Shown piece after piece: positions 55,711-64,000 of a stretch of DNA of 64,000 nucleotides (within the stretch, counting starts at the first letter, position 1; each line of letters begins with the position of its first letter). The stretch is from Anaspis maculata. Lineage: Eukaryota > Arthropoda > Insecta > Coleoptera > Scraptiidae. A model generated the notes under the pieces. That model was not told where the DNA came from. It did not search any database and was given only the letters and a program-made list of their open reading frames with translations. The stretch spans positions 58,833,306 through 58,897,305 of the forward strand of contig OX421963.1 in NCBI GenBank assembly GCA_949128115.1, written 5' to 3'. A program made the position numbers and the translations under genes.

Positions 55711-55913
55711 AAAAAAAATAAAAAATAAATAAATGTTTCTCTCCTTATCGGCATTTCCTTGCCATAGGAGTTTGCCCGTTTATTTATCAATTATACAAAT
55801 TCTGGAAAGTGCAAATTTTAGACAACACAACACCCAGACTTTTCACCAGGAATCGAACCCGGGACTTCCGCGTCGCAGGCAGCCACTCGACCGCCTGCGC
55901 CACGGGGCCGTCT
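55711..55913 (-). mobile_element. tRNA-derived SINE
   Basis: The minus strand begins agacggccccgtggcgcagg, a box A-like head, and has the box B ggttcgattcc about 50 bp downstream (55849-55860). It is flanked by a 12-bp duplication aacaagaagtaa (55699-55710 and 55914-55925). The acceptor stem does not pair, so it is not a functional tRNA gene. A T-rich, TTTA-type 3' tail ends it. Confidence 0.88.
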
Positions 55914-56905
55914 AACAAGAAGTAACAAAATACTAACTAGTAGTATGTACTTATAGGATGACAAAGATAAAAGTTGAATAACAAAACGTAGCTGTTTCAT
56001 CGGTTGAAACTAGAGATATCTTTGTTAATCTTTCTTGGTGGACAAAGAGCGCAAATACGACTTAACAAGCTTCAGTTACTGCATTTGAGATGAAAAGATT
56101 TGGCAGAATATAGAGAGGCCTCATCTCAGACTAATTCGGCGCTTTCGTATTTATTTGGTGAAATTTCAAGTAAATACATGCGGCAATAGTCAGGCTGGAA
56201 CTCGAAAAGCACCTAGACCGACCGGCGTTGGCGGATGGCGCTGAGCGCCGAGCGCGAGCGCTGCCTCATCCTCAGCATGCTACTTTCTGCAGCGCCGTGC
56301 TGTTTAATTTTATCCTTTACATGGCTGTTCTGGATCATGTCATGGAAAGGCGATAGAAAGAGCCGCTTTTGATTTTTTTTATTTAGAAAGTGAGTGAAGT
56401 TGTAGTAAGAAGTAGATATAGGTTCAGGTGAAAATTTGAAATAAAAATTGAAAAAAATAGGTAGGAAAAAGTAATAGGTATTACCCAAGCTGAATTTTGC
56501 GCCCCTGAAATTTTTGCGCCTGTGGCAAATGCCACCTTCGCCACGCCCTAGTTACGGCACTGGGAATTTTTGACAGTAATGATATCAAGATAGTGGTATA
56601 AGACCCCAGTTAATCAAGATACGATGTAATTTACTCCACATTGATGACAGGTCTCAGTCCCGGTATGAAAAATGGTGGAAAATGGTGATCTTTGCTCTTC
56701 CCCCCCTTTACCCCCTTATTGAGGGCTTCCGGTGTGAAATTCGGCTTGGCAACAATGGTTTTCGTATTAAGCGAGGTCCAAATACCCTAAAAACATATGT
56801 TGCCAAACTTTAACATGACTTGCCTCTAGAACCACTTTCTAGGCCACTTTTACAAAAATGATCCTAGTATAGTATACCATACCCTAGGTTATACCCCTGT
56901 TATAC

Positions 56906-59655
56906 TATAGATATTCGTAATGGCTGAGCGATATGTGTATCGGCAGTCGATACACTAACGCCCAAATGCGCTTGTTGCAAATTAGCGATTCCAGTCCAGA
57001 CTAAATCATCAATCAAGGCAACTTATAATTAGGTCACAACACACAAAGTATATGAACTGACGCCGATATAGAAAGCCGATAATCCCGCCATACATTACGC
57101 ACGTGCCTTCGAACGTCACGAACCCCCTTTTACACGGTCTCTACAGCCTCGTTATGAGTTTGATAATTAGGTGGGCTGCTGCTGCTCTGCTGCTGTTATT
57201 GTTGTTGTTGTTGTGGTGGTTCCCACCTGCACTTCGGGGGTGCCAACTCACACAACGAAAATCGGGCTCATGACGTTTTAACCAACCAGTTTCAACCTCC
57301 AACGTCACACAAAATTGCTTCACGCAACGAGCAATTCGCAAGTCTTGAACGATCAGTGCTCCAACCAAGAGTATATGGTTGACTGCTTGTGTCTTTTTTT
57401 AAGTTTTACTCCTTTTCAGCATTATTGTTGTCGTAGTAGGGTATCACTTTATTCCAATTCATAATAAGATGTTTATTGTAGAAAATCAATTATTTACATC
57501 CGAATTTCAACAATCCAATTTTGAACTGAATTTCAGCCCAGAAAAGTTCATCGGACCGGCCGCGGCCGGCATTCGAGCGTCCGTACCAGAGAAGCCCAAT
57601 TTTAAACTATCAGCAATGATTGTTTTTGATTCTGAGTCACCGACCGCCTTCTCACCACCAGTATTGTGTAAACACATGGTTATTTTTTCAAATTTGATAC
57701 GATCTGCATGTTCAATTTCCAATTCTAAGTAGGTACGACACCTTTCGGATTGCAGGAAAACGTCCGCGGGAAATAGAATCTTCAGGAAAAAAACATCCCA
57801 GGAAGACACCCCCCAGGAAAAAAGTCCCCGTAAATATTCTCAAGCATCGTATGTTTACTGATTATATGCATAAATTTTCAGTATGAGAAAAAAACTTTAA
57901 AAAATCTAATACCGTCTGGTCTGGGTGACCAGTTTGAGCCGCTCATGACTCCGGGGCTAGGAGGCTAGCTCCTAGGGCATATACCCCTTTCAAGATGGTA
58001 ATTTCCGAAGGCTAGCTCATGGGTTCGGGTTACGGAATTTAATGCTTGCGCACAGGGTCAGAGGAAGGAAAATCAGGAAACATGCAGTTTACAATGTATA
58101 TTAACAACAAAAAGGTTACAACAAAATGAATTATACACCGCAAACTGTAACCGTTTCTAGCAGAAATAAAAGCCAATAAAATAAATAAAAGAAATAACAA
58201 TAAATACTCATCCACTCGAGTGAAGCTCGCATTTCTTGATCCCTCCGTGTTCGTCGGCGAAGACATTGATCTTACTGGAAGACTGCCACGGCTAGGGGTC
58301 TCGGCTCAGCCTTCAGCCAGCAAAAGGATGGAAGTTTGGACGCCACCAGTGTAGAAGAAGCTGGAAGGACAGAGCCATGCGAGAGCCCTAACGGCACACT
58401 GGATCCACAGCCGGGAAATCCTCCAGCAAATCAGCTTCACCTAGAACACGGTACAGGGATCAGAAACAAAAACACATTTCCCCAAATTTATACCCCACCT
58501 AAATTTAGAATATATTGCCGAAAAGTGAATTGCCAAATAACAACAAATAATAACCATAAAAACCCAATAACCAATTTAACCAGACCGATGGTAGCATGCA
58601 TGTACCGTACATATTATAAAATGTCACTTAGCTTAGGTCGTCGTGCCGTGGAGGACGAGGCCAAACAAAGGCCGATTGACTCCAGGCCGGCACAGTGACG
58701 CGGCGTACGTCTGCGGTCTGAGGGCGTACGAAATCACGACGCATTTCTTGTCGGGCACAGGGGCGATGTCGTACGGCCTAGGCGTAGGGCTTACAGATGA
58801 CGGAGCGAGACAGGTACGCAGTGCAGACTGCTGAGTCGCTGGAACACTGCTCCAGAAGCGAAGCGGCAGCAGTGACCGCCAGTGGTGACAGACTGACAGC
58901 AGACGTCAGATGACGGCAAAACTGCTATCGAACGGATACCACTGACGAAGACGGGTCTCAGGAAACGTGGTGAAGGAGCGACAACGATAACAGGAACGGA
59001 GGAAACAGGAACGGAGGATGAGCTGGCTATCGGAGACGATGATGGACTCGACGGCGGAGCAGTCGAACGGGCCGGAAACGGACTGTTGGCTCGACGCCGG
59101 AGGTGACGATGGTCTCGACGATGGTAGACATCTTAGACGGAGACGACGAGGACTGGCCGGAGCGGCATCACGACACGCCTCTGGGCGCTTCTACTCGAGC
59201 ATTTTTCGATGATGACTCTCGTTCGAACTCAGGAAACGTCACCCCCCAAAAATAACAAATTTCACCCCTCGCAACGCTCCTTTTTCTCCGCCTACTCCAT
59301 TCCGTGAATTTTAAACCGTTTCAAATCCCCGGATCAAACGAAGTCCTTGAGGGCATCGGGCAGCCCTAATGTGCTCCTGCAGTCTTGCGGTATTCTTTAG
59401 GAACTTCAGCCGAACAAGATTGTTTCCAATTTCGAAACCGTTTTTATTGTTATTCTAATTGTATGGTGTTTAATCTTTCCACTTACCGGAGGTAATGGCA
59501 CTTCGGGCAACCAGAGGTAACAGCGAGGGTAACAGCACTTCGGGCACCTGAGACAAAGTCCATGTGAACTCTTCTGTCTTGCAGGGACAATTCTGTTAGA
59601 GATAATTTTTCCGGGAAAAGTATTTCCTGGTGACGTTTTTCTTTTGGACGCTATT
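56906..59655. other. Gene-free stretch; CpG-rich segment at 58.6-59.2 kb
   Basis: TGC/GTT microsatellites lie at 57178-57222. A segment from about 58640 to 59215 is richer in G+C and CpG than its surroundings and contains gacgg/gacga repeats, giving Asp/Arg-rich short frames. It could be a host regulatory or exonic island, but I found no domain, splice signals or start to support a gene. Repeated gcaggaa/ccccagg strings occur at 57755-57830. Confidence 0.3.
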
Positions 59656-59661
59656 CACGAA

Positions 59662-60146
59662 GCAGTTTTTCAATTTAAGAATCACTCTTCAATTTAGATG
59701 GCACACCTAAACCGTTTCGACAATAAAATTAAAAGTAAAATTTGTAGGTGAGTTCCCATTTTCGACCGGACATAATCGACTCATTGTTTGATCGAATTCA
59801 TTGAAATTCATTTTTTTGCTTGTCTTTGTTGAATAGAAGAGCTTGGTTGAAAAAAAAAATTCAGAGCTGACAATTTTTTTTATGACAAAATCGAGAGCGA
59901 AACCAAAATTAGACTCGATTTAATCGACAAAAAAAAAATTCCGGCTATGGAATTTTTCTTACAACCAAGCCCTTCTGTTCCACAAAGACTAGCCAAAAAA
60001 TGAATTTTAATGAATTCAATCAAACAATGAGTCGATTATGTCCGGTCAAAAATGGAAACTTCCCCACAAATATTACTTTTAATTTTTTTGTCGAAACGGT
60101 CTAGGTGTGCCATCTAAATTGGAGAGTGATTCTTGAAGCATTTTTC
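59662..60146. repeat. ~0.48-kb palindrome
   Basis: Arms 59662-59870 and ~59930-60146 are inverted copies, with mirrored tggcacacctaaaccgtttcg and catgtcc/ggacataatcgactca blocks. A ~60-bp AT-rich centre separates them. It is MITE-like; ends and duplication are not resolved. Confidence 0.75.
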
Positions 60147-60487
60147 CTTAGCTTTTCGAATCCGATAACAGTTTTTCAGAAAAGCGGTCAGAAAATGTAC
60201 TTTTTGATCAAATAAAAAAGGGGCACATTTTTTCAATTCCGGCCCTGTATTTTGACTCACCCGGTATGACTTCTAAATAAGTTCCAGCAGAGAAATATTA
60301 CTGGTAAATTTCAACACAATACCTTCAGCCGTTTCAAAAATATCGCTGATCAAAGTTTCACACGAAACACACAAAACACCCTGTATCTTCGTAACCAATG
60401 GAGAAAACAAAATTTCCTCAGTGGATCCTGACTCGCCTCGAAGTCCTCTATCTCCCATTAGCCTATGTAAGGTCACTCATGAATCAC
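60147..60487. repeat. Relic with internal CACCCTGTAT motifs
   Basis: Occurrences of ccctgtatt, acaccctgtatc and caccctgtata at 60243, 60377 and 60487 suggest a fragment of another CAGGGTG-ended family. No paired arm was found. Confidence 0.35.
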
Positions 60488-61072
60488 CCTGTATACGGGT
60501 GTTTCAGAGATAAGTATCTATAGCTATTGTCGAATTCAGCTTTCAGAAAGTCTGTGCGATGAGAACAAACTGCAAAAGTGTCCCCCCCAAGCTATGGCCC
60601 CTTAAATTCAATTTTTAAAAACCGTTTCGTCAACCGAACTCTTTCACCGTTCCAGCGATCAGCTTCAAATTTGGTATACGGTATCACATATAGCAATAAA
60701 GTGCCAGCTACTATTTCCATAAGACCCATTCAGTGGCGCATCAGATAAAATTGACCTTTGAGGGGCCGTACCTAACGTTATTAGTGCCTCTAAAACAGTT
60801 CAATTTTATCTACGCCACTGGATGGGTCTCATGGAAATTGCAGCTGTCACTTTATTGCTAGGCATCATGTGATGCAATATACCAAACTTGAAGCTGATCG
60901 GTTGAACGGTAAAAGAGTTAGATTGGAAGAACCAATTTAAAAAGTGAACTTTGAGGGAACGTAACTTTCTTAGGGGGCACCTCTTGCAATTTGTTTTTAC
61001 CGCTGACTTCATATTTCTGAAAGCTGAATCCGAGGATATATAGCTAAGTATTTATTTCTGAAACACCCTGTA
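60488..61072. mobile_element. 0.58-kb MITE-like palindrome, CAGGGTGTTTC ends
   Basis: Arms of about 285 bp (60488-60775 and ~60780-61072) mirror each other. Blocks such as gatcagcttcaa.tttggtat, caataaagtg and the agacccat.cagtggcg string appear in both. The right end is gaaacaccctgta; the left is slightly altered (tacgggtgtttc). Almost no loop remains. It is related by its termini to the palindromes at 13034 and 34136. Confidence 0.8.
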
Positions 61073-61074
61073 AG

Positions 61075-62898
61075 GTGCCGGTGCTGTTCTGTACTATGCT
61101 GTTAACCAATGATTTCAAGGTTAGAAACCTTTTCTTCAAGTAACGAATTATGCATATTATAATTTATTCTGATCCATCGAGCCGGTTGATGGAGGAGTAT
61201 TAGTTGAATTAACTAATATAACGTCATCGCGAGTACAACTTCAATTAAATTAAAGATAACTGAGCTTTCGTGTTCTGTTCTGTAATAAATGAAATTAGCG
61301 CGGGTGGAATTAATTCCACCGCGAAGATTCCACCCTGAATTATTGCCGTCATTGAGTTGAATTATGCGTTATGCCGGGATCTACTGCGCCACCTATGTCT
61401 CGCTTCTGTAAACTCATCGTATATTGTATCTCCTTAAAAAGATTTCCCGGCAAATTAGCAATCTGTTTATGTCGACAAACTTCAGAAACTCGATGCATGC
61501 CATTACCACCCACCCGCCAATATGATAGAAGCTGCAACCAAGGCTTTTCGCGAACTTAAGGCATCAGTCGCAATAGCAATTAAAGTTTTATAGTTTAATC
61601 TTTTCTGCCGCGGTCATAACCATTAAAAGCTCTAAAAAGAGAGGAGCCGTCGCCAATTCCGGGCCATGTGTAATCTGGAGCGCAGGCTGCACATAGAATT
61701 TAAATCGACGATTATTAATCAGAATAATGGAATGACTTCAGAAGTCCAATTACTGAGCTTCGGAAAGAGCGCACAGCAGCGGCGTACAAACGAGAGATAT
61801 AGAGAGAATGGTGGTTGGCCGGTGTTCTTTTTTTATTATCGAAATGCAAAAAAGGATTACTTCCTTAATTGAGGAAATATTCGCTCTACTCTTGCCCAGG
61901 CAATTTTGTTGAAATTTCGTTCATTACCTAAACAAGTTATCACTTGCTGAAAATTTGCATGCAGGTTTTATCGAATGTCTATATCTACTTACAAAAAGTT
62001 TCTTATGAATCTACATAATAAAAAAAATCGTCGTCATGCCTGCCGCGGGACTTACATCGTAGCCATCCTTCCCGCAACGTCTTTGAAAATAATTAAAATT
62101 ACCTCTAAAATTGCCTTGTTCATGCAATATTGTTTCTGTACATACACTATTTTGTTTCAATTATTTATACGTACCTAATTTATAAGTAATAACAAGATTT
62201 ATTAGTTTGGAAGTACCTATGAGCAATAACTGACTGAATGAAATCTGTTCAGTAAGTAACAGATATGTCGTAATTTCTTTCTGCATGTTATGTTTTGAGT
62301 AGAATTTTTAAAAAGCGTTAAAAAGAGCTGTCAAATGTCAAAATCGTCACTTCGACAGTGACGTCTCCATCTAACAAATCACAGTGAAAATTTTATTTTC
62401 ACCTTTTCCACTATCGACTTCCACCCCTCTAGTGAGTTACATCAGCATTATTGGTCAAATATTTCCGAAAAAATGAAATAAAACAAAGATTTATCGAGAA
62501 CTTTACGATGTAAAATTTGCCGTTGATTTTGATTTTGAAAAAATCACTCGAAAAATCATATCTCAAGAGAACGAAACGTCCTTTTGAGCCGATTTTTGTT
62601 TTAAACACTTTTTCACAGTTTCTCCTGATTATGATTTCGCACACGTATACACAAAACTTCCAATATTTCTGATACCTCGCCGCGGCCTGAAATTTTCATG
62701 TCATTTCATACAAATGTGAGTATTTTCAACAATTATTTTTTCAAGTTTTGGCGGCCGCGATTGCCTGACGTCAACAAAATTTCATACAAACGTTCCACCC
62801 GTGAGATACTACTCATGTACCAAGTTTTATCAAAATCTGTGGAATTTTTCCAAAGATTTGAAAAAATTACGAAAAAAACTGACGTTTCTATTTAATTA
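61075..62898. other. Gene-free stretch
   Basis: I recognised no domain or repeat ends here. Confidence 0.3.
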
Positions 62899-62899
62899 T

Positions 62900-63065
62900 A
62901 GGTGCGTTCAGTCAGCTTATTTAGCCGCAAGATTTAATTTTAGCCGTAAGCGCTGCATCGCTTATTGGCTGTTCTGAGAAGGCTGGTTTATAAGAGCCAA
63001 TGGGCGTTGCTGCGTTTGCGACTAATATTAAAACTTGTGGCTAAATAACCTGACTGAACGCACCT
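62900..63065. repeat. 166-bp MITE-like palindrome
   Basis: Ends aggtgcgttcagtcag and ctgactgaacgcacct are exact complements. The match continues inward (ttatttagcc / ggctaaataa) with small differences. The duplication is unclear. There is no coding capacity. Confidence 0.8.
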
Positions 63066-63237
63066 CAAGTTGTGGTACACTTGACTGACGTCACAGAGCC
63101 CTAAGCTTATTTTTACGTCTGCACACTACCAGACGCATGTTCACAAAGTTGTATTGCAATCGATCCAGAAACCTCGGAAAAAAACGTGGGACAAACCTAT
63201 TTTTACCTGTTTTGCGAAGAAAATTGATTTTTTTTAA

Positions 63238-64000
63238 TTAAAGTTGCACGCTTGATTTTGATTGGAGCTGCAATATTGCATCGAGTCCCTGGCGGGTACT
63301 CTTACTGCAAACCAAATTTGGTAGAAAGGGGATGGTAGGCTCGTAGATCAGCTTTCTTTCAATGTCGACTTCGATGGGCCGTTCGTCTTTTATTTCGAAC
63401 CTGACTGTTGGATCGATGTCGATGATCCAGCCCACCTTTTTCTTCTGGTCAATTGCCAAGATGTCCATTCTCCGAAGACCACTGTTTGTCAAGGTGCATA
63501 CCACGTCTTCAAATATTGTGAGGTGTTTCTCTCTCAGAGCGTCTGCGATCAATTTGCGAATGATGTGGTGACGCTGGTTCCGCAAGAGCTCTCTGTACAG
63601 GCAGGAGCCAAGGACATAAGGCAGGGTTTCAGTTTCGAATATCTCGGTGTCAGAGCAGTGTCTGCACTGGGGTGCCGTCCTTGGACCTACCGGGAATAGC
63701 CCTCACACGGGAGCAACGTCACCGATCATTTTTATTGCATCTTTGACCTCTGAGAGAGTCAAACCTATATCTCCGTCCATGATGTAATTCACTTTTGTAT
63801 ACTGTTTGAAAAGTTTGACACCTTTTTCCTTGTATGGTAGCGAGGCTTAATTGGAAAACTCTTGTTCCCTCAGGAGTGTTCTAAACTCTTCAACTGGAGA
63901 GGTCACAAAATGTTCTTCATTAATGTCGAGTTTTAGTGAACATAGTTCCTTCTTTTTCCGTAGGGCCCTTGTTTGAAGGACTAGGTATAACGTCTCCACA
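63238..64000 (-). pseudogene. R2-like LINE C-terminus with endonuclease-like domain
   Basis: The minus strand from 64000 codes an Arg/Lys-rich helical segment, stops (TAA near 63848), continues in frame with EKGVKLFKQYTKVNY, then changes frame near 63705. The final segment carries a zinc knuckle CRHC...VLGSC in which the expected His appears as Tyr. It then has a PD-(D/E)XK-like block: RRMDILAID, WIIDIDPTVRFE and ERKLIYEPT. This matches the CCHC plus restriction-like endonuclease tail of R2/NeSL-type LINEs. Stops, a frameshift and the window edge make it a fragment. Confidence 0.75.

Larger units (their letters stand above)
54807..56562. mobile_element. hAT-type element, 1,756 bp, with a SINE inside
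   Basis: TIRs cagtgccgtaactagg and the exact complement are flanked by the 8-bp duplication GGAATTTT (54799-54806 and 56563-56570), placing it in hAT. The inner ends share ggcgcctgtggcaaa and its complement. No transposase was recognised. It contains an AAT-rich microsatellite (54926-54950), an unassigned open frame (55075-55383) and a SINE (55711-55913). Confidence 0.92.
52670..56905. mobile_element. 4.2-kb foldback split by a hAT element
   Basis: The left arm (52670-~53410) mirrors 54370-54798 plus 56571-56905. The pairing includes a tagaggcaagtcatgttaaa block with its complement at the far right, and actggtggggggaatgttg with its complement at ~54770. Removing the hAT insertion leaves about 2.47 kb, close to the size of the palindrome at 8232. 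The loop holds a minisatellite (53810-54260). A shorter inverted copy within the left arm (53460-53520) shows internal rearrangement. Confidence 0.85.

Noticed and set aside
55845..55915. A tRNA gene on the minus strand.
   Set aside because: Box A and box B are present, but the acceptor stem does not pair. The sequence is part of a 203-bp unit with a T-rich tail and target duplication, so it is a SINE.

Overview
This looks like nuclear DNA from an arthropod, most likely an insect. The base composition is AT-leaning, I find no recognisable host exon, rRNA or functional tRNA gene, and there is no bacterial gene organisation. Nearly everything I can identify is mobile DNA: Ty3/gypsy LTR retrotransposons, four LINE lineages, an irritans-like mariner, hAT-type non-autonomous elements, a tRNA-derived SINE, and an unusual number of long inverted-repeat (foldback/MITE-like) elements. 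The species cannot be fixed from the sequence; a hemipteran-type genome would fit, but that is a guess.

Layout. 1-14 kb: an LTR scrap at the left edge, a minus-strand LINE remnant (3.9-5.0 kb), two inverted copies of a GGCTACGTTTACA-ended repeat (2.1 and 5.7-6.85 kb), a 2.56-kb near-perfect palindrome (8.23-10.80 kb) whose single-copy centre keeps the wreck of a cysteine-rich protein tail, a decayed gypsy copy (11.15-12.70 kb) and a 0.6-kb CAGGGTG-ended palindrome (13.03-13.63 kb). 14.6-28.5 kb: a mariner split by a LINE, a foldback at 19.2-20.5 kb, an LTR-like piece split by a 557-bp element with an 8-bp duplication (23.9-24.5 kb), a solo LTR (24.6-25.1 kb) and a 5'-truncated LINE with a 13-bp duplication (25.2-26.4 kb).

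28.5-41.2 kb is a Russian-doll nest. A minus-strand gypsy element (28575-41151, ATAC duplication) carries a 1.3-kb TG...CA insertion in pol. Its 5' LTR is split by a long-TIR foldback, which is itself split by a full-length LINE (34714-40636) with two intact ORFs and a 30-A tail.

41-64 kb: a small palindromic MITE, a 1,025-bp hAT element (duplication TAGTAAAC), tandem arrays, a second foldback of the 19.2-kb family (46.1-47.2 kb), a solo LTR (48.9-49.4 kb), a ~260-bp tandem array (50.3-51.75 kb), a 4.2-kb foldback split by a hAT element that itself contains a SINE (52.7-56.9 kb), more palindromes (59.7-61.1 and 62.9-63.1 kb) and a minus-strand R2-like LINE tail at the right edge.

The genes do not form a host pathway. 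The only intact coding set is the LINE at 34.7-40.6 kb, whose gag-like ORF1 and endonuclease/RT/RNase H ORF2 would act together in target-primed reverse transcription. The other elements are decayed, non-autonomous or solo LTRs. Target-site duplications read directly from the sequence allow the insertion order to be reconstructed at several loci.
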